The notes beneath the pieces were generated by a model. It was not told the origin of the DNA and did not search any database. It saw nothing but the letters and a program-made list of their open reading frames with translations. This document shows, piece by piece, positions 10,554-20,300 of a stretch of DNA of 64,000 nucleotides. Position 1 is the first letter of the stretch. Each line of letters starts with the position of its first letter. Source of the DNA: Candidozyma auris (lineage: Eukaryota > Ascomycota > Pichiomycetes > Serinales > Metschnikowiaceae); assembly GCF_003013715.1 (NCBI RefSeq), contig NC_072813.1, forward strand, positions 62,001 to 126,000. Direction: 5' to 3'. Position numbers and translations under genes: made by a program.

Positions 10554-12117
10554 ATGTCAGAAAAGTTGACGTCAACGGTCTCCGTGGCCCCGACTGATGT
10601 CGAGAGCCAGAGAAACGAAATTACCACGGTCATCTCGCCTCATACTGGGAAACCAATCCACATTTCAACCACAGGCGATGCAGCGATGGACTATGTATTG
10701 TCTCATAACGACGAAAAGGTCGAGCTTGATCCGGAGACAGACCGCAAGTTGCTTTGGAAAATCGATCTCTACCTTTTGCCCCTCATCTGTCTCTTATACG
10801 CCGTTCAGTTCATGGATAAAATGTCGAACTCGTATGCTGCGGTGATGGGCTTAAGAGAGGATTTGGACATGCATGGAGATAGATACTCGTGGACTGGTTC
10901 TGCGTTCTATCTCGGGTACTTGGCGTTTGAGTTTCCATGTGCCTATACTTTGCAGAGATTTCCTGTGATAACCACTGTTTCGATCTACATTGTCATTTGG
11001 GGTATCATTTTGATGTTGCATGCTGTTCCCAACTACGAGGGTTTTGTGGCCTTAAGAACTCTTCTTGGTGCGTTTGAATCATCTGTTACTCCAGCATTTG
11101 TCATTGTCACTTCTCAGTGGTACAAGAAAGACGAGGTGTTCTTGAGAACGGCATTGTGGTTTTCCTTCAACGGTCTTGGGCTTATTATTGGTTCGGGTGC
11201 TATCGCTTTTAACCTCCACGCTAACATGGACAGCTACAGCATCGAGGCCTGGAAATTGATTTTCATCATCACTGGTGCCATCACCGTCGCTTTGGGCGTT
11301 GTGATTTTCTTTCACATTCCCAACAAACCGACAGAGGCATGGTTTCTCAATGATAAGGAGAAACGTCTCGTCGTGGAGAGAATCAGGGTCAACCAGCAGG
11401 GTTTTGGTAACAAGCACTTCAAAAAAGTATCAGCTTATTGAGGCACTTACCGATGTTAAGACTTGGCTTTACTTCTTCCTTGCCGTCGCTAATAACCTTC
11501 CTAATGGTGGTCTCACAAATTTTGGTTCGATCTTGCTAAACGAGTCGTTTGGCTACGGTACAGGTAAAACCCTCAAGATGCAGATGATCCCTGGGGCTGT
11601 CGAAGTGGTTGGCTGCATTGGCTTTGCTTACTTGTACAAATACTATCCCAACAGACTATTCTGGGCCACCTCAACATCGATGGTCGTCATTGCGGCTCTA
11701 TGCATGTTGGCTTTCGCTGAGAATTTGAATGCTCAATTGGCAGGTTATTCTCTCTTCTACTTGTGTCCCCTAGTGATGATTTGCGGCTTATCGTCCTGTG
11801 CTTCTAATGTGGCTGGCCACACTAAGAAGGTCACAGTCAATGCTATCTTTTTGATTGGATACTGCGTTGGTAATTTGATCGGCCCACAGACTTTCATGGA
11901 TAAGCAAGCGCCTGAATACAACGGTGCCAAGATCGCCATGGTGGTCTCTGGTTGCGCAGCAACTGTAATCATGATTGTAATTTGGATTATTATGGCTGCT
12001 GAAAACAAAAGAAGAGATGCTCGTGCCGCTGACTACCTGGAGTTCGAGCACATCGAAAACCACGAGTTTGCTGACTTGACTGATATGGAGAACCCTCTCT
12101 TCAGGTACACCATTTAG
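10554..12117 (+). CDS. DAL5/allantoate-type MFS permease, interrupted by a one-base insertion
   Basis: This is an anion:cation symporter of the major facilitator superfamily, the group containing Dal5, Tna1 and related carboxylate or vitamin permeases. The first frame runs from the ATG at 10554 to about 11428 and carries 'KIDLYLLPLICLLYAVQFMDK' (TM1), 'GLREDLDM', 'SAFYLGYLAFEFP' and 'LLGAFESSVTPAF'. At the six-A run near 11421-11427 the frame breaks; the next frame continues with 'YQLIEALTDVKTWLYFF' and six more membrane segments to 12117. Removing one A joins the halves into 520 residues, normal for the family. The substrate cannot be told from sequence. The break is either a sequencing error or a very recent mutation, because both halves are well conserved. 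Confidence 0.85.
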
Positions 12118-12172
12118 CGCTAAAACATGTAATGTAAAATTAAACATTCATTGAAAGACTTGTTTTGTAGAT

Positions 12173-12349
12173 TTACTTGCGCTTCAAGTTTTTAGTTACG
12201 CAAGTTTTAAAAGCGTCAAACTCTTTTTTGCAAGTGTCCTTGTTCATATTGTTATACGTAGCAAGCACACAGTTTCCGTAAGCTGCTCCAAGCTCAGCGC
12301 ATTGAGAGCTCGCTTTCATGAGTCTAGCAGCTGGGCGAACTTTGGTCAT
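12173..12349 (-). CDS. NDUFAF8-like twin CX9C microprotein (58 residues)
   Basis: This short frame starts at the ATG at 12347-12349 and encodes 58 residues with four cysteines in a perfect twin CX9C arrangement: C17-x9-C27 and C40-x9-C50. Around them are 'CAELGAAYGNC' and 'CKKEFDAFKTC'. Twin CX9C proteins are oxidised by Mia40 in the mitochondrial intermembrane space. The patterns 'AAYG-C' and 'C-KEF-A-K-C' closely resemble NDUFAF8 (C17orf89), which stabilises NDUFAF5 during complex I assembly. That function would fit a complex I containing yeast. S. cerevisiae, which lacks complex I, has no obvious counterpart. The gene ends 56 bases from the convergent permease gene. The coding call is strong from the cysteine spacing; the specific role is inferred. 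Confidence 0.8.
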   Translation of the reverse strand: MTKVRPAARLMKASSQCAELGAAYGNCVLATYNNMNKDTCKKEFDAFKTCVTKNLKRK

Positions 12350-12643
12350 GATGGTTGAAAAGAAAGAAGTATGGAGCTCGAGAGATTATATACTTCTCAT
12401 TCATCTCGTTAGATACACACCGCTTCGACTACGGCAGTACGCAAACCAGCCGAAAGAATGGTGCAAAAGACAAGAAAATAGAACTGATATTCCCAATCAA
12501 TGAGGGCACTGACATAGATTTTTTCATCGCTAGCAACGCTGAGATTTATTCACATACAAGGCGCAACCTGTTGACTAGTAAAATGAATGCTACTAAGATT
12601 CCTGTCTATCCTTTATATTTCTAAAATTTCTCTAATAAATAGC

Positions 12644-13630
12644 TTACTTGAACCTTTGCTCAACAGCGTGAACAAGCTTCATTGATTGTTCCATGAACAT
12701 AAGGGTCAAGATGGAGTGAGGACCTACCCTGAATAGCTGGGCCCAAAACCCCTTGTACAAAGCCGTGGGTCCCTCAATTTTGATGGTTTTTGCAAAACAA
12801 TCCACAGGACCTTTGTACAAATTGCCCTTTTGGTTGTAAAGTCTTGTCAATACAACGTCCCATGGGTTCATCACAATGGCCACTCCCAAGCCTGCCATTG
12901 AGGACGCAACAAAGTGCAAGCCAATCGATCCTTCCGACATGAGGTTGTGCTTCAAAAGGTAATTCTTCGTCAAGTTATACACGGGCAACTGAGCAGCAGA
13001 ACCAGCACCAGTTCTCAATACTGCCGCGTCTGTGCCTCTAAAGAGTCCCTTCACGCCCTCAGTTTTGAAGATCTGCTTGAGACCATCAGCAAGCCCCCTG
13101 TAATGTGTCTGCTCACCAACGCTGACTTTGAGTGATGCACTTGCCTTGTTGTAGGATTGCATTCTCGTCTTTATGAGAAAGAAGGGATTAGCAAGAACAG
13201 CACCAGCGGAGCCTGATACAAAACCTGCAACAACGTTAACGAGCAAGTTCTGAGGCACATCGCTGTACTGGTCACCGGTGAGTTTGCTTGGGCTAAAGAT
13301 CTTTGTTAAGTAGTACCTACTGGGCTCGTAGAAGCCAATACGACATCCATTGAGCCCTAGCTGGTACACGTACCCACACAAGAGTCCCTGCTGCAACCCA
13401 CGTAGACCTTCGTTTCTGTAAATGACCACCAGCGCCTGAAGCGGGTTCTTATATATCTTTGGCGCGTTCAGTTTACTAGTCAACTCGCCCTGAAGCTGCA
13501 TTCTGGTTTTGATCAACTCTATAGGATTGGTGAACGTCACGGCGCCACAAGCAGCAATACCGCCCGCAATAAAGCCACCTATTGTAGACACATCCTGGGC
13601 AATAGACTTCTTTTTCGACTCTTGCGTCAT
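12644..13630 (-). CDS. OAC1: Mitochondrial oxaloacetate carrier
   Basis: The 328-residue protein is a mitochondrial carrier with three repeats, each bearing a P-x-[DE]-x-x-[KR]-type signature: 'NPIELIKTRMQ', 'NPFFLIKTRMQ' and 'NPWDVVLTRLYNQ'. Long segments such as 'GVKGLFRGTDAAVLRTGAGS' and 'MNPWDVVLTRLYNQKG' match Oac1, which exchanges oxaloacetate, sulfate and isopropylmalate across the inner membrane. Exporting alpha-isopropylmalate links it to leucine synthesis, and S. cerevisiae OAC1 belongs to the Leu3 regulon. A perfect Leu3 site lies 420 bases upstream (14050-14059). The start is the ATG at 13628-13630. The frame is intact. Confidence 0.95.
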   Translation of the reverse strand: MTQESKKKSIAQDVSTIGGFIAGGIAACGAVTFTNPIELIKTRMQLQGELTSKLNAPKIYKNPLQALVVIYRNEGLRGLQQGLLCGYVYQLGLNGCRIGFYEPSRYYLTKIFSPSKLTGDQYSDVPQNLLVNVVAGFVSGSAGAVLANPFFLIKTRMQSYNKASASLKVSVGEQTHYRGLADGLKQIFKTEGVKGLFRGTDAAVLRTGAGSAAQLPVYNLTKNYLLKHNLMSEGSIGLHFVASSMAGLGVAIVMNPWDVVLTRLYNQKGNLYKGPVDCFAKTIKIEGPTALYKGFWAQLFRVGPHSILTLMFMEQSMKLVHAVEQRFK

Positions 13631-14049
13631 GAGTCTTGGCCTAGTTCACAAAAGAAGTCTGGTAGTAAGCTTAGTCGCGAAGGTGAAAAATTTGTGAGTC
13701 AACGAGTAGCTCAACGATCTTAGCGTGATCTGCTCAAGAATTTGGTTCTATGGGAACATTATGGTTTATTGTAGGAGACTTGTGATGAAATCGTTTTTGC
13801 TAGCTCGTAGTGGAGACTACATTCGTTGAGTTACAGCAGAAGAGAAAGAAGCGAGGGAAAGAGGTGAATCCTACTTGATAAAGTGCTGCAAGGTTCATTG
13901 CAACCACAGATCTTATCTGAGCTGACTTCGAATCATTCAACGAGCTAACTTGACTATTTGAGCTACGTCAAGCACCAAATGAAGGAAATAACGGTGCTAT
14001 TAGCTTTGAATCTGACAAATTCCCACGCACCTATCAAACTTTCAACGTT

Positions 14050-14059
14050 CCGGTACCGG
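14050..14059. promoter_or_regulatory. Leu3 binding site (CCGGTACCGG)
   Basis: CCGGTACCGG is an exact match to the palindromic Leu3 operator CCGG-N2-CCGG. It lies 420 bases upstream of OAC1, a known Leu3 target in S. cerevisiae. Leu3 senses alpha-isopropylmalate, and Oac1 transports it. A 10-base palindrome of this kind is rare by chance in 1 kb. Confidence 0.7.
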
Positions 14060-14579
14060 CCCGCACATGCGCATATGAAGATAGCACAAGATTAACAGAG
14101 GCAGAAGTAAAATAAGCAAAATTGCATCTGAGAGAACGCAGAAACCTTCTAGGAGCACTTACCTGATGACCTGGATCTAAAAACTCCACTTTAGACTTTA
14201 CGGGAAAAATTGATCGGCCAGATACCCGTGAAGTGTATTCCGGGTTGAGCTTCCATGTGTCAGTCAATTGCCTGATGGTGACATGCAGCACTGAGACTAC
14301 GATGCTCAATTCGGTGATTCTCTTTCCTTGTTACTGGCCACACTACGCAAAATTTGCAGTAAATAGTCAAGAAACGCCGTTCTCTAGCCGATTAATTGTA
14401 TTCCCAACTTAGTTTGCAACCCGATTACCTCATCACCGCAGCTCTCACAACCCCTCGATATCCACGCTGAAATCGTCCAGTACTCTTTCCTGGATCACCT
14501 CTCAAATGTAGAACTTCTTGTATTTAATATAGGCAATATCTCATTATCCTGACTTTTCCCCGTCTTCTTTCACAATGGG

Positions 14580-14628
14580 TGCAAAAAAGTGCCGCAAGCA
14601 CATTCTCTTTCTGGGTTGTGCGTGCAGG
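14580..14628 (+). promoter_or_regulatory. Shared promoter module, DUF4336 copy 1
   Basis: TGCAAAAAAG (14580-14589) and GCGTGCAGG (14620-14628) are spaced 40 bases apart, start to start, with the second 119 bases before the ATG. The same two words, with almost the same spacing, precede the second copy at 16055 and 16094. The surrounding sequence is much less similar, which suggests selection. Confidence 0.5.
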
Positions 14629-14738
14629 TGATGCCTGTAGGAAAATGCCCAACCGGACAAATCTGGGGTACAGCCGATTCATTGACTACCTCTTCTTTAT
14701 CTTCTAAAATCTGCTAAAACGGCGGCTCAACACCAGTC

Positions 14739-15568
14739 ATGGGATATCCTCCGAAATCAGACCCTCAATTAAGAAAATCGCCCACAATGTGGTCACTTTG
14801 GCTGTGCCCTTCTCCTACTTCAATGTAGCTAATTTGGGGAACAGAATGGCCATCTTTCGCTATGGCAACGAGATCATCTTGTGGTCGCCTATTCCTTATG
14901 GCGAGTACATTGAAGAGGCAATTGACTTGTTGGCAAGGAAGAAAGAGAATCTCGAGGTTACTCACCTTTTCGTCGTGAACAAGGAGCATAACTTGGTAGC
15001 TAAAAGTTATTTAGAAACGTACCCCAACATCAAGATTGTAGCTGGAGAGAAGGCGCTCGGGAAAGAGCAAGTCCACTACGAGTTTTCAGATGTTGATGGA
15101 AACAAAGTTATTAAGGGAGAGGAGGCCAAAGCCAAGTTCAATGCGCAGGGGGACTTCTGGGCCAACTTTGAGTTCATCTACTTGACCGGCCATTTAAATA
15201 AAGAACTTGTGCTTTATGAAAAAAATCTCCACATGCTATTTGAAGGTGATCTTCTCATGGATGTGGGGCGTCCAGATACCGAGGGCACGTTTGAGTGCTA
15301 TTCCCCATCAACAGGATACCCACACCAGTACAACCCATTCACAGGCATATCGGCTTTATTCAGTCAATTGAAAGCAGGAGGCTGGCTCGGGTGGTTTGGA
15401 CACGTTCTTTTTGGCAGAACCTACACTGCCAAAGGAGCTGAAGGAGTGAAACTTGTATATGAATCGTGGGATTTCGACACTATAGTTCAGTGCCATGGGA
15501 ATATCATCAGTGGCACTGGAAAGGCAGTCTACGCTGAAATATATCCATGGTTGAAGAAAGACCAGTGA
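14739..15568 (+). CDS. DUF4336-like (metallo-beta-lactamase-fold related) protein, copy 1, one-base frameshift near start
   Basis: The body (from about 14750) encodes a protein closely similar to the next gene, with 'NRMAIFRYGNEIILWSPIPY', 'VTHLFVVNKEHNLVAKSYL', 'IKIVAGEKALGK' and a C-terminal 'DTIVQCHGNIISG'. The ATG at 14739 starts 'MGYP' as in copy 2, but the frame is then off by one: one base is missing at about 14750. With it, the protein is 276 residues. The family resembles DUF4336, distantly related to the metallo-beta-lactamase fold, but the metal-binding HxHxDH motif is absent, so enzymatic activity is doubtful. Function is unknown. The break may be a sequencing error or a young lesion, since the rest is fully open. 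Confidence 0.8.
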
Positions 15569-16215
15569 GGACTGGTTTCAAGTGGCCTGTAGGAGAGCGC
15601 CACGGAAGCAATATCAGGGGCTTCTTGATTCAAAAGAGTCTACAGTGGGAATTTGGAAGTTTAAGAGTCTAGGAATTTTGCGAGGAAGATTTTAGCTCTT
15701 TGAGGTGATGTAATAGAGAAGCAACCGCATTGAAGAAAATTTGAGTGTTATTCGCTCTTGAATGTGAAGAGAACTAGAATCTACTCGCTTAAGAGCGGCA
15801 GACTTATTTTTGAAAATTCTCCTCAAACGGTGGGGTTCGGCTCCGTCTCCTGCCTAAAGCGAAACGGCTGGACCTAAAGTTTGAGCCTGGGGGATCTCTG
15901 GCATCAACTTCATTTTGGTACCATTTCAATCACATATATGGAGGAGAAGAAAGATAGACGGATACTTCTTACACACGTGAAAGTTTATATTCAAAACGAT
16001 GCCCGGCTCATCACAATCTGATTTGAAGCATCCTAGAGCTCCACCGAAAATGGCTGCAAAAAAGGCAGCGCGAAAGTGGGTAAAGCAGCTGGGGCGTGCA
16101 GGAGGAAGTGGATAAGCGTGCCAGGGGTTACACTCTGGAGGCGGGCGGCAAACATATTTTAACCCTTAAAATTCGATCCGTTATCGAATAATAAAGATTC
16201 TCCTACACTTTTATT
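15569..16215. other. Spacer between the tandem DUF4336 genes
   Basis: This 647-base spacer ends the first copy and contains the promoter of the second, including the shared elements at 16055-16064 and 16094-16102. I see no gene in it. Confidence 0.5.
16055..16102 (+). promoter_or_regulatory. Shared promoter module, DUF4336 copy 2
   Basis: TGCAAAAAAG (16055-16064) and GCGTGCAGG (16094-16102), 39 bases apart start to start, with the second 122 bases before the ATG. These repeat the words and spacing upstream of copy 1. Confidence 0.5.
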
Positions 16216-17055
16216 ATGGGATACCCTTCAGAGTTAAAGCCTTCAATAAGAAAGGTTGCAGACAATGTGGTGACGTTATCGGTGCCATTCACTATGATGG
16301 GCATCGCTCGCACAGGAGGCAGAATGGCTATCTTTCGTTACGGTGATAAGATAATATACTGGTCGCCCATTCCATATGGAGAATACATTGAAGAGGCAAT
16401 CGATCTTTTGGTCAGTCCCAGAGGTTCAGAAAAGGTGACCCATCTCTTTGTGGTGAACAAGGAGCATAATTTGGTTGCAAAAAGCTACTTGGAGAAATAC
16501 CCGGATATCAAGATTGTGGCTGGAGAAAAAGCTCTTGGGAAGGACACAGTCCATTATGAGTTTGAGCAAGCTGACGGCAATAAGGTTATCGAAGGAACCG
16601 ATGCCAAGAACAAGTTTGAGGCAGAGGGAGATTTTTGGAGCAATTTCCAGTTTGTGTACTTGTCGAGCCACTTAGCCAGGGAGCTTGTGCTCTATGAGAA
16701 GACGCATAAAATACTATTTGAGGGCGATCTACTCATGGAACTTAATGAGCCCGACGCTAAAAGCAATGAGGCTAAATTCGAGTGCTACTCGCCATCCACA
16801 GGCTTCGAGCAGAATCACAATCCCTACACTGGATTTTCCTACTTCTGCAGAGGCTTGAGAGCAGGTGGTTGGCTTTCACGAGTAGTGCATGCCTTTTTCC
16901 TGAAGACATGGACCGCGGAGGGAGCGAAGGGTGTTAGGCTTGTCTACGAGGAGTTGGACTTCGACACAATAGTCCAATGTCATGGAAACGTTATAATTAA
17001 TGATCCCAAGGGTATCTATCTTCAGACTTATCCATGGTTGAAAAAGGAGCAGTGA
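16216..17055 (+). CDS. DUF4336-like protein, copy 2
   Basis: The 279-residue protein is intact, starting at the ATG at 16216 with 'MGYPSELKPSIRK'. It shares nearly all conserved blocks with the preceding gene: 'RMAIFRYGDKIIYWSPIPY', 'VTHLFVVNKEHNLVAKSYLE', 'FECYSPSTG', 'ELDFDTIVQCHGNVI'. The two form a tandem duplication. The pattern fits the DUF4336 family found in fungi, plants and bacteria, which looks like a degenerate metallo-beta-lactamase fold; there is no signal peptide or membrane segment. I know of no S. cerevisiae orthologue and no established function. The copies differ in a short insertion after 'LLMELNEPDAKSNEA', suggesting divergence rather than a very recent event. Confidence 0.85.
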   Translation: MGYPSELKPSIRKVADNVVTLSVPFTMMGIARTGGRMAIFRYGDKIIYWSPIPYGEYIEEAIDLLVSPRGSEKVTHLFVVNKEHNLVAKSYLEKYPDIKIVAGEKALGKDTVHYEFEQADGNKVIEGTDAKNKFEAEGDFWSNFQFVYLSSHLARELVLYEKTHKILFEGDLLMELNEPDAKSNEAKFECYSPSTGFEQNHNPYTGFSYFCRGLRAGGWLSRVVHAFFLKTWTAEGAKGVRLVYEELDFDTIVQCHGNVIINDPKGIYLQTYPWLKKEQ

Positions 17056-17327
17056 TAGGTCTTTGACAGGAGAGAGAAAAAAAAAAAAGAAAAGAAAGGG
17101 GCAGGGTAGCTTATTTGGTAAGCGAAAACAGAGGTGATTTAGGTGATTAGTAGGGAAGGTAAGTTTGTATTTTTGTATATATGGTTCTAATGACATTCTG
17201 AATAAGGCTCATCAGATCTAGGCAACTTAGCATTAGTATGCGCGAGGAGTGCACTATGAAACTGTCTCAGCATCTTGCCGCTCATTTGCAACTACCAACC
17301 CTATTCTCTTCACACCCTGTGACTGCC

Positions 17328-20300
17328 ATGTTACGAAGAAATATCGCCACGTTCCTTCGCCATTCAGTGAAGAAGCGTCACTTGGCAACCTCGACGGCTG
17401 AACAGGCAGAGACTTTGAGCAAGTACCCAGTCGGACTTCAATTGCATGGTTTCAACATCAAAGAGGTTCAACCAGTGCCTGAATTCTCTCTTGTGGCAGT
17501 GAAATTGTTGCACGAGAGAACAGGACTGGAACATTTGCATTTGGACTCTCCAACAGACAAGAATAACGTTTTTGCGGTGGCGTTGAAGACGAATCCTCCC
17601 GATGCCACTGGAGTTCCCCATATCTTGGAGCACACAACGCTATGTGGCTCACACAAGTACCCTGTCAGAGATCCTTTTTTCAAGATGTTGAATAGATCTT
17701 TAAGCAACTTTATGAACGCTATGACAGGCCACGATTACACTTACTACCCATTCGCAACAACAAACAGGACAGACTTCTACAACTTGATGGATGTATACTT
17801 ATCGTCCGTCTTTGAGCCACTTTTGAATTACGAAGATTTCATGCAAGAAGGTTGGAGGTTGGAGCAGCTGGATATGACTGATCGGAAGAGTGACATTGAG
17901 TTCAAAGGGGTGGTCTACAATGAGATGAAGGGCCAGTACTCAAACTCCAGCTATCTATACTGGATCAAGTTTCAGGAAGCAATCTACGCAAGCTTAAACA
18001 ACTCCGGCGGTGATCCAGCTGCCATGATTGATCTTCATTACGAGGATCTTATCGACTTCCACTCGTTCAATTATCATCCTTCCAATTCTAAGACTTTCAC
18101 CTACGGCAACTTTCAATTGACCGAACATTTGGAAAAGCTTAATGCTTTTTACAATAAATTTGGGAAAAGATCTGGTAAGAGGGACGTCAAAAAGTCAATT
18201 TTTGACTTAGATCCCAAGACAGCGAGACATGATGTCGAGGTTTCTGGTCCTGTGGACACGATGACCACCAGCCCGCTTGAAAGCCAGCTTAAGTCTTCTA
18301 TTACTTGGTATTTGGGAAACCCATTGGAAGAGTCAGAGCAGTACAATGTGTTCAAGTGGAAGATTTTGAGCACCCTTCTCCTCGATGGTCATAATGCGCC
18401 ATTCTACCAAGAGTTGATTGAAACTGGCTATGGTGAGGACTTCTCTCCAAACGCTGGTCTTGACATCACAACTGCCATGTTGAGTTTTACAATTGGTCTC
18501 AATAACCTTACTCGCGAGAAGGTTGAAAATCTAGGCTCAGTTATACGGAAGACCTTGAGTGAGAAAGTGATTCCGGAACTCAGCAAGGGCCACAAAAGTT
18601 ATTTTCATGATAGAGTAGAGGCTATTCTTCACCAGCTTGAGCTAGGCTTCAAAAAGCATAAACCAGATTTCGGCTTGGGCCTTTTGGGATCACTTCTTCC
18701 CATGTGGATTAATGGACTGAACCCAATCAATGCATTGAAAGTCGAAAAAATATTAACTCGCTTCAAAGAAGATTACAAGGAACACGGATTGAGATTGTTC
18801 AGTGAGATGCTCCATGCTACGTTGTTAAACGAGAGTGCTCCTCAATTCAGGTTTACAATGGTCCCAGAGGAGACCTTTAACAAGGACTTGGCGTCGGCAG
18901 AGCAGAAAAGACTCGCATCAAAAGTCTCAAAGTTGGATGAGGAAGACAAAGAGAAGATCTTTCAAAGAGGCAAAAACCTTTTGGAGAAGCAACAACAGAA
19001 AGAGGATGTTTCTGTGTTGCCGACGCTTACTGTGGCCGATATTCCTAGAAGAGGAGACTTTTTTGATATAAGCTTCACAGAGATGACCGGAGGTGATCGC
19101 AAAATCCAGAAGCGAATTACAAATACAAACGATCTTGTCTATGTCAGTGCGGCTAAGGATTTGTCATTTCTTCCTATCGAATACTACAAGTATTTGCCCC
19201 TCTTCAATCTGTGTTTGACCAACTTGGCAGGTACTTCAAACACTTCTATTTTGGAGTTGGAAAATAAGATTCAGAAGTATACCGGAGGAGTCACTTTCAC
19301 CACTATAGCAAAGGCTAACCCTTTTGATATCGGCAAGACGAATTTCAAGTATGTCATGAGTGGAATGTCGTTGAGGGACAACGCTAAACACTTGTACGAC
19401 ATTTGGGCTGATGTCTTATGCAATACAAAATTCAATGAAAGTGATGATGCTGTCGTTGAGAAGCTTGTCGTGCTTATTAAAAATCTCGGTCAAAATCAGC
19501 TCAACACCATTGCTGACAGAGGTCACGTTTACGCCAATGCGTACAGCAATGCTCAATTGACGACTACCAAGCATATCAATGATGTTCTCGGTGGTATTGA
19601 ACAAGTGAAGTTCATTCTGGAACTTAACAGAAGACTAGAGGCTGAGGGTAGGAACTACCTTAAGGAAGAGGTCTTGCCCGTACTTCAAAAGATACAAAGA
19701 TCGCTATTGAATGATTATGCTCAGGGAAGCGCTGCCGGATTCAATTACAATATTGTGTCGGATAAAGCCTCCGTGATAGAGAATGAAGAACTCATCAAGA
19801 AATTCGATGAGAACCTTGCGAAAAGCCAACTTAACTGCACGGACAACGCATTGGAAAATTTCTCTCTCAAATTTAGGTCTGCGGAGTTGTCTAAAACAGT
19901 TCTTGATTTGCCGTTCCAGGTGGGATACAGCTCATTAGCTACATTGGGGGCTGCCTATACGACAAAAGATGGTGCTGCATTACAGGCTCTTTCCCAAATA
20001 CTCACGTTTAAGCATTTGCATTCTGTCATCAGAGAGTCCAATGGAGCATATGGTGGAGGACTTAATTTTGATGGTTTAGGAGGCACCCTCAACTACTACT
20101 CTTACAGAGATCCTAACGCTGTGAAATCAATTGAGGCTTTCAACAAAGCTCCGGAGATTGCCCGTGCTCACCTTAATGATAGAAAGTGGGACGAAAGGGA
20201 CCTTCAAGAAGCCAAGCTTGCCATATTCCAGAGTGTTGATGCACCAAGCCACATATCCAGTGAAGGTTCAGCTCAGTTCTTAGAAGGTATTACTGACGAG

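Larger units (their letters stand above)
13631..14738. other. Divergent promoter region OAC1 / DUF4336 copy 1
   Basis: This 1.1 kb region holds the promoters of OAC1 (minus) and the first DUF4336 gene (plus). It contains the Leu3-type site at 14050-14059 and, nearer the DUF4336 gene, two elements shared with the second copy. A minus-strand open stretch at about 14160-14330 has no ATG and ends in a GTAAGT; I do not call it a gene. Confidence 0.45.

Noticed and set aside
14157..14162. Perfect GTAAGT splice donor on the minus strand upstream of OAC1
   Set aside because: No convincing branch point or acceptor was found, and OAC1 already has a good start at 13630; possibly a 5'-UTR intron but not supported.
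14156..14166. U1 snRNA-like 5' end (ACTTACCTG)
   Set aside because: The following sequence does not fold or match U1; the similarity is just the complement of the splice-donor word.
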